A stretch of DNA of 64,000 nt from Aspidapion aeneum (taxonomy: Eukaryota; Arthropoda; Insecta; Coleoptera; Brentidae). Both the position numbers and the translations under genes were made by a program. Numbering within the stretch: the stretch's first letter is position 1; the number at the start of each line of letters is the position of its first letter. Of this stretch, positions 11,061-21,740 are shown in pieces. The notes under the pieces are model-generated. The model saw only the letters and a program-made list of their open reading frames with translations. It was not told the origin of the DNA and searched no databases. Where the stretch lies: the NCBI GenBank assembly GCA_963576565.1, contig OY755042.1:97396185-97460184 (forward strand), written 5' to 3'.

Positions 11061-11801
11061 CTATGATCTCTGTGTCACGACGATAAAAAGAAAATTTTTT
11101 GAACTCTGAAAAGCCGTCGCCTACATTGATCGTAAATAAACCGGCTAATGCTAAAAAAAATCAAATGGTAGACAAATTTGCCTCACATGCAAGCAGTAAA
11201 ATTAAAACTAAATTGCAATTGCCTCATCGTGAACCTATTTCCTACCTGATTTCGCTAATTTTACTGAATTAAGGTAAGTGTGTGTATAAAAAATGGGGGG
11301 AGGGTAATCCTGCGTCACCTGTTGCGAATGTCACGAGCCGCCACTGATCTCTGATTCTATCACGTGGTAAGGTTGCCTACAATTTCATAAAACTTACATT
11401 TAAATTTAAAATTAAATTTAAAAACATCAAACAGAAACTAGAAAGAAAAAATGACAACAATCATCCATAGATGACTAGACAGAAAAAGCAAAAAAGCTGT
11501 TCTCGTGACCAGAAAACGTTTTCAAAGGACCTTTTGTGTTTGTGCATCGCCGCGTAACCCGATGTCCATGGTCTAGTAGAAAACGACAACCGACTTGCTT
11601 GACTATCTAGGTAGTTGAAAATTTACTACTTCGTGAAAACGGCAAAATTATAAGTCGTGAAAATATGGATGACTTCACACCACGATAAAATGCAAATGTT
11701 ATACACAACATTAACAGGAGAAAAAGTACGTAGGTTTACACAGCCCTGATGAATCATCATTAATGATAGGCTCTACCCTAGGGCTGGCAACCTCAAGGGC
11801 A
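11061..11801. other. No gene seen
   Basis: AT-rich sequence. Nothing is supported. Confidence 0.55.
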
Positions 11802-11809
11802 CCCACAGA

Positions 11810-13161
11810 TAGTGGAGGCTGGTGACGTTATAAATTGTGGGGGCAAATATTTATATTGCATGGAAAAGGAGATAAAAAAATACCTAAACAATTTTATTTT
11901 AGCATTTTACTAACAATACTGTGGTTTTTAGTTTATTTGTTTATAGATAAAGTCTATTCGCCCTTCTTTTACATGCGCACAGTGCACGGATTAGCACCAG
12001 TTTCAGACTAATCATGGCCCTGTAGAGAGCAACCTCAAAAATCAGAATTTTAAACAGTCTATTAACCTACTAAGTATATGTCTATTTTTTGCCACATTTT
12101 TATTATGATCGGTTATGTTTTGCCCAGTGGCGTATATACGGGGGGGGGGCTGGGAGGCCCCCCTCTCCCCCCCCCGAAGCTAAGGATTTTTTGGATATTT
12201 GCCACATATTTCATGAATGCAAACATAAAATAGAATAAAATACAGACTCATGGGGTCTCGCCCCCCCCCGAAACTGTTCCCCCCCCCCTCGAAACTCTTC
12301 GCCCCCCCCCGAAACATTTTTCTATATACGCAACTGGTTTTGCCTATAGGCATTATTCAATTGGTACCTAATATCAGTCTTGCCTAGCATAGAAAATTCT
12401 ATGTAGTTATTTAAATAAGTATCACTTACTTTGTATCTTTAACTTTTCACTAAAGTGCTTGATATCGCACATTCCCTTTGCCACCCACGCAGGATCACTT
12501 CGTGGATTTTTCACAATAAGACAAATAAAGCATAAAAAGCATTTCGTTTTTCACAACCGCACAACCAGTTTTCAGCATCTTATAATTTTTTAATACTCGC
12601 ACTAAAATTTTGATTAATTTTTAGGATTTTTAGGTCCGGTCTATGTGGTCCTAAAGATTTTATTTGTAATCAAAGTGCATATGTCAACGTATTTAAATTT
12701 GCACGGTTAATTATATAATCGACGGTATTTCTTTCCATTTTGAAAACAAACAAAAACAAAAACAATGGACACGCGACCGGCAATGCTTTTAACTACTGAC
12801 CCTGACGTACCCATACTTCTTTACTAAGGATAAAACCGGCAACATGTAGGAAGGGCAACGAACGGTTTGACACGATGAATATGGCCGACGTCAACTAGAA
12901 CAACCATTCCTCCCGCCCCCGCGCGAGAACAGCTACCCATACACCGCTGAAAAACGGGTGAAATTGAAATCTGCGCGGTTTTGCCGGCTTGTAATTATTT
13001 ACGCTAAAAAAGTTTACCCAGTTAACCACAGACTAAAAAAAAGAACTAGACATGTCGTAAGGAAAGATTTAACTTTTTCTAAATAATTCAATTAAAAATA
13101 CTGGTTGTTGTTTAGTTTTGGGAGGGCACTGCCGTTGCCCTCCCTGTAGGAGCCGACACTG
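11810..13161. mobile_element. hAT-like element, about 1.35 kb, carrying a nested MITE
   Basis: The flanks CCCACAGA (11802-11809) and CCCACAGG (13162-13169) match at seven of eight bases. The ends, TAGTGGAGGCT and inverted CAGTGTCGGCT, share an hAT-like pattern. Further in, both arms carry a 'GGGGCAA' or 'GGGAGGGCAA' block. No transposase is recognisable. The smaller hAT element at 12125-12336 sits inside and must be younger. Confidence 0.6.
12125..12336. mobile_element. hAT MITE, 212 bp, nested
   Basis: It has a perfect 8-bp duplication GTTTTGCC at 12117-12124 and 12337-12344. The ends are CAGTGGCGTATATA and inverted CAGTTGCGTATATA. The body contains several C9-type homopolymer runs separated by 'GAAAC'. 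A second copy of the family, in inverse orientation and split by a LINE, lies at 53795-55392. Confidence 0.9.
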
Positions 13162-13451
13162 CCCACAGGGCCCCAAAAACTTAATTTAACTTTAAATGAT
13201 GAGGAAAAAAATATAAGAATAAAATAACAAATTGATATCCTTTGATAAAATAATTGTTTGCAAGAATAATCGTAGTTTCTAAAAATTTTATCAGAACTTT
13301 GGTTATCAAGATATTAGAAACAAAATTCAATTTTAAAGCAACATCTCTTAGCTGGGAAGGTTTAGAATCCGTTAGACTTCGTTATTGTTATCTATCAAGG
13401 CTGTATATTAACAATAAAATTCAACAAACTACGAATTTATTTCTGTTTACT

Positions 13452-13722
13452 CAGTGGCGCACCCAGGAATGTGTCTTGGGGGGGCCCGACAGCTACAAAG
13501 CGCGCCCTCAAAAAACTTGCGACCAAAAAACAAAAAAAGAAAAAAAAAACAAAAAGGTCATCATGTCTTTTCGTACCTACGCCACTGCTTGGGGTTGGGG
13601 GGGGGCCGAAGCCTCCTGATGTTAAATTTTAAGGTATTTTTCATGTTTTATCATCCAATATGTAGATAATATATTACTAAATCTAAGGCTTGGGGGGGAC
13701 CCCCCCCTGGGTGCGCCCATGA
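13452..13722. mobile_element. hAT MITE, 271 bp
   Basis: The ends are CAGTGGCGCACCCAGGAATG and inverted 'TCATGGGCGCACCCAGG'. The flanks TGTTTACT (13444-13451) and AGTTTACT (13723-13730) match at seven of eight bases. It is the same family as 44960-45114. It contains poly-G and poly-A runs, including an A-rich tract at 13523-13555. No coding region was seen. Confidence 0.8.
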
Positions 13723-14115
13723 AGTTTACTTCATTTTCTTTTTCAAACCACAAGTCCACAAGTGTCAGGGTATACAAGTGACTAAATTTTTATATTCATT
13801 TCTAGAATTAGAAGGTTTACAAAACAGTGATTTTTACTTTGTTTTCATCAGGCGCCTCTAGATAATAAATTATCAAAATTCTGGAATATATCTTAAATAT
13901 TTTTTGAATGGGATACTGGTAACTGAGATTTTATTATTTTCTAACAATGAAATATCAGCCTAATTCAGTGTGAGAATGTGGGCCCTCCCTAGTATAAAAT
14001 CTAATAGTCCTACCAAAAGTTTGGTTCTGGCTACGGCCCTGATGTACCTATGTGAACATTGCTATGTTATAAGTCTTTAAGCCGTTTAACATCTTTTCTT
14101 TTACATGCAAATTTA

Positions 14116-14700
14116 AAGTGTCTTGAAAAAAAATACCTCGTCTGGGAATTATATAATTAAAACGAAATTAATGCATTTAGTTCGTTTGTTCAAAAGGTGT
14201 TTACTTTTGGGATTAAATAATTGCCTACTTTAGAACACCCCGATTTAAATAAGGATATAGGGATGGTCCAGGTAAGTCATCTAATTAGGATAGGGCTTTG
14301 TACTATTAATTTATTTCATATTTATATTAATATAATATCAGAACATCCACAATCAAATGTTTAATTTCCAGCATAATCGCTTTCTCTCTATCTTTCCCTC
14401 TTTCTCTCTCTTTCTCGTTCTGAAAGTGTTTAAAAAAAATTACCTCCTCTGGGAATTATATAATTGAAACGAAATTAATGCGGGTTTAGTTCGTTTGTTC
14501 AATAGGTGTTTACTTTTGGGATTAAAGAATTGCCTTCTTTAGACGTCCCCGATTTAAATAAGGATTTAGGGATGTTCCAGGTAACTCCTCTAATTAGGAT
14601 AGGATTGGGCCTTTTTACTGGTAATTTATTTCATATTTATATTAATATAATAGCAGATCATGAACAATCAAATATTTAATTTGTGGCATAACCGCTTTTT
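14116..14700. repeat. Tandem duplication, two units, period about 307 bp
   Basis: 'gggaattatataatt' at 14144 recurs at 14451. The two units align almost throughout ('gtttacttttgggattaaa', 'gatttaaataagga', 'tatattaatataata'). A TC-rich run ends the first unit (about 14380-14422). There is no coding potential. Confidence 0.85.
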
Positions 14701-14770
14701 AGATATAAGAGTTTATTTTATACTGCATTTGTAAAAGTTAAGGGACCACAACTTCTTTAATTAAAAACAT

Positions 14771-14848
14771 ATCTCTCTCTTCTTTCTTTCTACCTCTTTA
14801 TCTCTCTCTGTCTCTCTCTCTCTTTCTCTGTGTATCTCTCTCGCTCTT
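14771..14848. repeat. TC-rich microsatellite
   Basis: Imperfect (TC)n/(TTTC)n tract. It resembles the pyrimidine run between the units of the preceding duplication, as if a third unit had been reduced to its microsatellite. Confidence 0.8.
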
Positions 14849-14989
14849 AACAAAGTTTAGCGATTTTAGTCTTGAAAGCAGTTGCTTTAAAAAATCTATC
14901 CAAGGATCATTCAAACTACTCTCTTAAATATCTTAGCAACGATATTCCAGGCTTCGACGTCATAAAGCAGAATGGTAATAAAAAAAATT

Positions 14990-15200
14990 TAAATAAAAAA
15001 ACCCAACTGCTAAACTTACTTGTAAGTACTAGTCGCAGCTGAGTACAAAATTGATAGGTATACCTATAATGTTTGATGCTCAAAGTGCGCTTACGAAATT
15101 ATACAGTTTTGTGTTTTCATGAATGAGGTTATTGGGTAATTTTGTACCCAACTGCGACTAGTAGTTACCAGTAAATTTAGCAGTTGGGTGTTTTTTATTT
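14990..15200. repeat. Foldback element with CCCAACTGCTAAA arms
   Basis: The left arm (14990-15052: 'aaataaaaaaacccaactgc', 'ctagtcgcag', 'gtacaaaatt') and right arm (15137-15200: 'aattttgtac', 'ctgcgactag', 'gcagttgggtgttttttatt') are inverse complements over about 63 bp. The spacer is about 85 bp. It has the form of a MITE. A direct target duplication is not obvious in the A-rich flanks. Confidence 0.75.
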
Positions 15201-15339
15201 ATTTTATTTTTTTTATTTTCAACTTTTAGGTTTAATTCTTATTCAGCCTTATAGAAAGCACTATGCATTTACATTTAGCTTTACCCAAAATGTACGTGTA
15301 GATTTTCTACGGACGCGAACAGTGTTACCTTCCATTGAA

Positions 15340-15870
15340 TGAAGATGGGGGAGGAGAGACGGAGGAGGGAACTAATAAAATGGTGTCGACAAAAATCTTA
15401 AAGCGTGTGCCGAAAGAATTTTTGAAATCGCTCTAAATTTATGAAAGGTATAGCTACAACTATTACTAATAAGGAGGGTCGGGAGAAGAGAGGGAGAGGA
15501 AGGGGGAAACCAGTAAAATGATACGTTGGAAAAAAGTCTTCAAGCGTGTGCAGAAAGAACTTTTGACATCGCTTTATATTTGTGAAAGCTATAACTATTA
15601 CTAATAAGGATGGCGGGGAGAAGAAAGGGAGAGGCGGAGGGGGGCTAGTAAAATGGTGTTGGAAAAAAATCTGAAAGCGTATGTAGGAAGAATTTTTGAA
15701 ATCGCTCTATATTTTATAAAATTACGCGAATATGGTTTTTGAATAGGGTGGGGGGAATGACAGGAGGGGAGATGGATGGGAGCAGGGAGGACTACAAAGT
15801 AACTACAGCAAATTAGAGGACATTTGCAACAGGTAATCAAAGGAATTTCAATAAAATCGCCTGAAATTTA
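15340..15870. repeat. Minisatellite, about 3.5 units of 130-140 bp
   Basis: Each unit has a purine-rich stretch ('gggagaagagagggagagg'), then 'actaataaaatggtgt', 'aagcgtgtg.cgaaagaa' and 'tttgaaatcgctct'. The last motif begins near 15423, 15564 and 15696. The units have diverged and no frame is conserved. Confidence 0.75.
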
Positions 15871-16457
15871 GATAATTTGTATGCCTTAAAGCCTACATCA
15901 TGTGACAAAATGGCGTCTGAAGACCACCATGTTGAGTCCTGTTTAAAAACATATAGCCTATAGCACCTTCGGGATCAGCACAACACCTTTTTTTACCCTT
16001 CCTTTCGCCGTGCTGCAGTTGGGTAAAAACATGGCATCCTGACCATTTTTAGAATAAATTTACTTTATAACATTTTTAGCGTATTTATAGGTTCACCTAC
16101 TGTATTTTAAACTGCAAACTAAATATTAACTTACATAAATGTGGTTTTTAAATTTATACCAACAGTAAAACACGTGTTATTAATTTCGTGGGTGTACAGT
16201 CCATATTAATGTATATTTACCTATAATTTTTTTTCTAAATCTGATCAAATAAGTTAATAAGTAGTAGGATATTGATTAATTATAATTATTTTTCTCGGCA
16301 TCAAATTATAGGGAACAACAAAATAACAATATTGCAAAACATACAAACAGTAGGTGTTTCAATTTAGTTGAAAAAAAGATGACCCTGGTTTTTCAAAAAT
16401 AAACAGAAAAATACGAACATAATTTTGGGCATCAAAATCGCTAAAAATAGAAAAGTA

Positions 16458-16575
16458 CAGTCGAACCTCTATAACTCGAACTTAAAGGGACAACCAAAAC
16501 AGTTCGAGTTATAGAAATTCAAGTTAAAGAGGTTAGTTAAACTACATATAAAAATGTGCAGGGAAAATAGGTTAG
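16458..16575. mobile_element. pogo/Tigger-like MITE fragment
   Basis: It starts after a TA with CAGTCGAACCTCTATAACTC and matches, inverted, about 115 bp of the complete element at 51116-51300. The right end has degenerated. It is non-coding. Confidence 0.7.
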
Positions 16576-18540
16576 ACTGTATATAGATTTTAGAGAGCTT
16601 AGTAATTCATTTAAAAATAAATAAAAAAGAATCGTATTAGTCAACAGGTTTCAAAGATTTTGTGAATTGAAAAAGGCAATCAATTAGTAAATATGTGTTC
16701 AAAAACTACTGCAAATATCTTATTCATCATTCCTTGTTGTAACCATGTACATACCTGTACCAATTAATGAATGAATATTCAAAAATTACAGCAGAAATCA
16801 CGTTGCTGCAGTTTATTTCATAATTTTTGAGATAATTTTTCGACAGTGATCATTACAACCACCATGTAGGCAATCGAAAAAAAGTTGTCTCAAAAAGAAA
16901 GAAATGATATATCTAACGTTATCATTAACTTTAAAGTTAGCAAATCACAAGTTTTCTATTAATCGCAGATTTTAACAGAAAAAGGGTTCATACTCTTTAG
17001 TTTTTGAATATCCGTAAATTTAAAATCCTTTTAGAAATCCACACACCTGTTACATAGTTTTTCGACTTTCTTTTATTAGCTTTCATGTTCCAAAAGAATC
17101 TCTTTTGGGACCTCAATGTTTGTTTCTTTAGAGATGCAGGAGAACATTACTTCTGCTGCAGACGCATCCAATCAGGCTTAAACGCAAAGAGGAAAAATAA
17201 GCACTAGAACAGATTCTTGTAATCAGTCAGACCTTGGCTTATTACATGTTAGTCGTATAATAGAAGAGCTCTCAGCTACGAACTTTCAAAGTTGAACGGG
17301 TATCCCTAGCTTTTAGAATTGATGCAACCAACGAAGATATGATTAACTTAAGTAATCCTCTTATACCACTAAACCTGACCGGCCTATCCTTCTAATACTC
17401 ATGGGGAACCCTATCAAATGCCTCGTAGATACACCATGGTAAAGTAATACCATCGTCTGTTGGTAGTCGCCCCTCTTCCCGCCCGTTGCCCTTTGGTTAA
17501 GTCAGGTAAACTGTGGAATGCAGTCAGCAGATCGCTGGGCAGGAATAGTACACGAGATGACTGTTTAATTTTCTTTGTAACAGATCACAAACTATCAACT
17601 TGTTAAACTAACTTTAAACGAATTAACAACAAAATCTAAATTCACTCGTCAACAAATTGAAGGAACATCATCAGAAAATTTGTGAGAGTAAAGCTCAACT
17701 TTTACTACGAGTAGGTAAGATTTTTTTACGTTGCACCATCGTTGATTGATTAACCGTTGATTTGAGATTTTCGGGCCAGAGCTTACTAACTAAGCTATCC
17801 TTTAAAATAAGTACGAAAAATCGTGCAACGCATAAAATTCTCGATTTAATGGCATTTTAAGTATTTGATTCGTCTGGTAAGGCCGTAAAATCCTGTACGA
17901 GTAGGTATAAACCTGTACAACTGCAAGGTCTCAAAAATATGTTTTTAGTTACAAATAAAGGAAGTTTAGCACATCTATCTGCTAAAAAAAATTTCAAAAC
18001 ATTTTTAGGCTCTTCGGCGCATGCGCTGTGTAAAATAGGCCGTTTGTGCAAAACTTGCTATATTTGACCCTCTACAAAAATTAATAGCCATTGAAAATAT
18101 TTTTAGAAATATGTTCAGTAGCAGATATACTAAGGAATCGATTATTGTAGAAAAATAAAGTAATGAACATTTTCTTCAGATTTTATGAAAGTTTGGCTAA
18201 TATTAAAATACATATGTTACATCTAAGAAAAACTTCGACACTTAAAATAATTTTACAAATCCTTAGCTCTAATCCTTTAAAAGTTACCAAAAAAGCAATA
18301 AAACTTGTTTTGTAATTAAATAACTATAATATAAAATTAGTAAAAAAGCGGAAATCCAAATTTTTGATCCCCTGTATAAAAATACAGAATTAACTGAAAA
18401 ATGTTTAAAATACATTTTTCAGTTAAGGGGATAAAATACTACAAAATACCAAAAATAAAAAAATCCGTGATATACGAGCAACGACTCTTCAAAAGAATAA
18501 CTCCAGCGAGTTACTAAATTCAGTACTTATACTGTGTAGA
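16576..18540. other. No gene seen
   Basis: AT-rich DNA. A small inverted pair, 'ttacgttgcacc' (about 17726) and 'cgtgcaacgcat' (about 17822), may be a decayed MITE. Nothing coding is supported. Confidence 0.5.
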
Positions 18541-18559
18541 CAACTTATGCAATGTTTCC

Positions 18560-19560
18560 TAAATTGAGTTGTCTATCAATGCTATCGAAAGCATTGAGCA
18601 CTGGGTAGTAGAAGCATCTTCAATAAATAGCCGAATAGATCACAGATACACAGATTCAATCAAAATCCACGAAGGAACCAAGGCAATCTTCATAAGAAGA
18701 GGTGTCAGCCAGAATGACACAATATCCCCTAAACTATTAAACCAGGCCCTAGAAAATGTTTTTAAAAAAATTGTTTGGGAAGAGGCATCAAAATAAACGG
18801 ACAATACTTGAACCACCTAGGATATGCTGATGATATCGCCTTAATAACAGATAAGAAACTGATAAAAATGCTGAAAGAACCGGATATAGCAGTTAAAAAT
18901 ATAGGCTTGAGTATGAACTGCACTAAAACTAAAATCATAACAAGCACAGATGAAGATATCACGATCAGAATAAACCAAGAGAAAATAGTACCAAGAAGAG
19001 GAATATATTATTAAACTAAAAAAGAAAACCAAACGGCTGAAATCAAGAAACGAGTAAAATTGGCCTGGGCATCATTTGGTAAATTAAGCTTTATATTAAA
19101 AAAAATATATATTCTGTATAACCAATGTATCCTTACTGTACTTACCTATGGATCCCAGACCTGGACACTTCATCATAATCATAATCAAACTATCAAATAT
19201 AAGTTAACAAAAGCCTAAAGATCAATGGAAAGAGAAATGTTACATGTTGGGCTAACAGATAGAAAAAGGAATGAATGGAAAAAGTAAGGAATGTCAGCTG
19301 AGAAGTAGCAAAATTAAAATGGAAATTCGCCGCTCATAATATCAGATAGAAAGACGATCGATGGAACAAATGTATTGTAAACTGGAAACCTTGGGAAAAT
19401 AAAAGAAGAAGAGGAAGTCCCCAAATGAGATGCGCGGACGATTTGAAGAAACACGCGAGAACTAGGTGGATGAACTCGGCGACAGACAGAGAAGAGTGGA
19501 AGATATTAGGGGAGGTTTATGTCCGAAGATAAAGAGACAAAAGCAGTTTATTATAAACAT
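18560..19560 (+). pseudogene. RTE-like LINE reverse transcriptase remnant
   Basis: The frame at 18569-18796 encodes the fifth RT block, RRGVSQNDTISPKLLNQAL, and runs to VFKKIVW. After a frame change at about 18776 the next frame continues with GRGIKINGQYLNHLGYADDI, so the catalytic YADD box is preserved. Further pieces in other frames follow: 'LTYGSQTW', 'GWKDRKRNEW-like' and 'KRRRGSPQMRCADDLKKHA', the usual C-terminal landmarks of this clade. Several stops and frameshifts make it dead. Ends are approximate. GVRQGDTISPKLF followed by LNHLRFADD is characteristic of RTE elements, which supports the clade call. Confidence 0.85.
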
Positions 19561-19927
19561 TGAGTCAACGAGGCTCAATTTTTTTTTCACGGTCATCTCC
19601 CAGTTGATTCATTGGCAGGGTCGGGGAGCGATCGTCGGTCGCGACTCTGAAGACCATCCAACCAAACGAAGGTAAACCGACCAACCTGTTATTACGTCAC
19701 AGCCAGCGATTCGACTTACTGACAACCAAGTAGTAGAAGTGACTCGCCCCACCCCCCACTCTTTTGGTTTACGTCGCTTAATGCGGCACAGTGGGTCGAA
19801 AGTGGTCAATCACTGATCTAAACTGTTGCGTCTCTTAATGGGTTTCATGTCCAGCAAATAATAGATGACCTTCCGGATTTTATGTGCCTCATTGCAACTT
19901 AGCGTTGCTTCTTTATTATTTTTTTTT

Positions 19928-20158
19928 GTTATTCGGCTAGTTTACTTGGATGATGTCATTGTGATGAGAAAAACATTCAAGAAATAGTTGAATGAGAGAA
20001 AAACATTCAAGAAATAGTTGAATGATCTACTAGAAGTATTTTCCGGAATTAGAGTTTTGAGGATTAAGTTAAACTTTAAGAAGTGTTCCTTATTCCAAGA
20101 AAATGTTAAATTCGATGGTCATGTAATTTTAAAAAAAGGTTTGCTGATGGACTCAGAT
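19928..20158 (+). pseudogene. Ty3/Gypsy-type reverse transcriptase fragment
   Basis: One frame reads RLVYLDDVIV, the YLDD catalytic box, then after two stops LLEVFSGIRVLRIKLN, FKKCSLFQENVKFDGHV and a short tail matching the 'F(L)GHxVSxxG' block of LTR-retrotransposon RT. Only about 75 codons remain. A 31-bp segment (about 19965-19992 and 19996-20023) is duplicated in tandem, which copies one of the TAG stops. No LTRs, integrase or protease were found. It ends about 150 bp before the GC-richer EcR leader region. Confidence 0.8.
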
Positions 20159-20289
20159 TATGACATCATTCATCATAATAATATTTTAAAACATTAGAGG
20201 CTGTGGGTGGCTGAGTTTTTTAGAGTTAACCTTTTTTTTATTGGACTTATGGTTAAACCCTAAATGCTAGTATGTTTATTGCTGGATTT

Positions 20290-21420
20290 TAACCGGTTAT
20301 GGCCCACTTTGTCAGACCATGCCAACTGGCTGCACTACGACACAGTGATGCGAGTGATCAGCAGGCACACCGCAGTGAAACTCGACTGAGCGAGAGAGCC
20401 AAGAGAAGTTTTGTACTTGGTGATCGAGAGTGAGTGTACCTACGTAAATAGTAGAATATTCTACGAGGTGTATTTTCGTTTCGAGTATACAGTATGCACT
20501 CACTGGTTAGTCGTCGGTATATACAATACGGGTGAGCTTGAGCAGCATCGAGTCAGCCGGCGCATTTTATTATAGCGAGTTAGTCGGCCGATTATCATAC
20601 GAGCGACGTCTAGATGACTTTCGATGTTCGCCGGGACCTACTTACTTACTTATTTCACGTTGTGCCTGCACTTTTCGATAGTCGGGCTTGAGTTCAAGTT
20701 GAGTAGGCGGTGGCCGGTAGTCGCATTAGTGAGGTTTTGAGGTCGCGCTCTAGTCGGCGGGTCTAGGACGATTTCGACTCCCGTCCCGTATTTTAACGTG
20801 CGTAATATTGGTCAGTGATTTAGTGGACTAAAGCTTCTAATTTTGTTATTGGTCGGTGACTCCCGGACTGAATACTGACTTGAAACAATTTAACTTTTGA
20901 GGTGCTCTCTCAAAAACAACGACTTTGGAGTTATTGAATGTTGATAGTTTTGTGAGTTTGTAAGGATTGCTAAAACATAGATTTTTTGTTTATTGGATTA
21001 AAGTGGTTGTGAGTTGCGGTTAAATTATTTAAAACTTGGAGTTGTGTTTTTTTAAAGAAGACTTTCATAAACTTTGAAAGAATAAACATTATTTATAAAA
21101 CAAACAAAAACTTGAGTAAATTCAAATAGTAAAAAATAATTTTGCTACAAAAAATATCAAAATGTGTAATTAATTGTGAGTGATGTTCAAGTTTTGTTTC
21201 TTTCACAACTTAACCCAATCTTACGTAAAGATAATTTTATAAAGAACCCTACTTACATTTTTAAAAAACTGTTTTATAAACTGCATTCTAAATCTACCCA
21301 TATCAAACAATATTCTTTTGAATGTCCAGACACCCAGTCTAGGGGTTGCAAATTTTTGTTTTCACACAAGGGCTTCCCCTATGTCTGCCCTACTTAAATA
21401 GAAAGCGAATTGAAAAAAAT
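20290..21420 (+). promoter_or_regulatory. EcR: Presumed EcR-B1 promoter-proximal region and 5' leader
   Basis: From about 20300 to 20860 the sequence is GC- and CpG-richer than its surroundings and free of recognised repeats. It then becomes AT-rich up to the EcR-B1 start codon. The coding exon has no in-frame ATG upstream of 21421, so the sequence just before it must be leader. 'ttttgttttcacacaag' ending near 21370 could be a 3' splice site, in which case the leader is split. No TATA box or initiator could be assigned with confidence. Where transcription starts is an inference. Confidence 0.5.
21162..21401 (+). promoter_or_regulatory. Four short upstream ORFs in the EcR-B1 leader
   Basis: ATGs before the EcR-B1 start open short frames: 21162 (MCN), 21182 (19 codons, ending TAA at 21241), 21322 (MSRHPV) and 21381 (MSALLK, ending TAG at 21401, only 19 nt before the main ATG). 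All precede the main start, whose context 'aaaaaatATG' is good for insects. If this sequence is in the mature mRNA, B1 translation would depend on leaky scanning or reinitiation. Confidence 0.55.
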
Positions 21421-21694
21421 ATGAAACGTCGATGGGCTGGAGGTCTACAGGCTGTCCGTATTTCTCCAGATGACCAAGAGGTGACATCATCCAGCACGGC
21501 GTTAGTGATGAGTCCGGCAAACTCACTAGCATCCACCGACATCGGTGAAGTAGATCTGGAGTTCTGGGATTTGGATTTAAATGCGCAAAACCACGCGAGG
21601 AATTTGATCATTCAACAAAACGGGTACAATGGACTCAACGGGCAGACTGTGATTACTGCAAACATTGCCAAAAGTGATACAAGTTCGATATCAG
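21421..21694 (+). CDS. EcR: Ecdysone receptor isoform B1, first coding exon (partial gene)
   Basis: EcR is the nuclear receptor (NR1H group) that with ultraspiracle/RXR binds 20-hydroxyecdysone and switches on moulting and metamorphosis genes. This exon supplies the B1-specific A/B domain (activation function 1). Visible blocks in order: MKRRW at residues 1-5, EVTSSSTALVMSP at 20-32, SLAS at 35-38, and the acidic/hydrophobic DLEFWDLDLN at 45-54, followed by a polar tail (NGYNGLNGQ). These are the conserved microdomains of insect EcR-B1 N-termini. The frame ends SDTSSIS plus the first base of a Gly codon, then CAG|GTAAGA at 21692-21700, a strong donor in phase 1. In Drosophila the shared region resumes with GRDDLSP, which fits that phase. 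The ATG at 21421 is the first in frame. DNA- and ligand-binding exons are not in view and must lie downstream. No stop or frameshift, so the exon looks functional. Confidence 0.93.
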
Positions 21695-21740
21695 GTAAGA
21701 ATAAAACATTCAATATCAACAGTAATTTGAAAATTTAATC

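Noticed and set aside
15601..15840. 79-codon minus-strand frame
   Set aside because: It arises from the purine-rich minisatellite units.
17281..17560. Possible LINE C-terminus (GKLWNAVSRSLGRN)
   Set aside because: Only one short resemblance and no flanking conserved block.
21176..21397. 73-codon frame before EcR
   Set aside because: It has no ATG start in frame at its beginning and lies in the presumed leader. The true short uORFs are listed instead.
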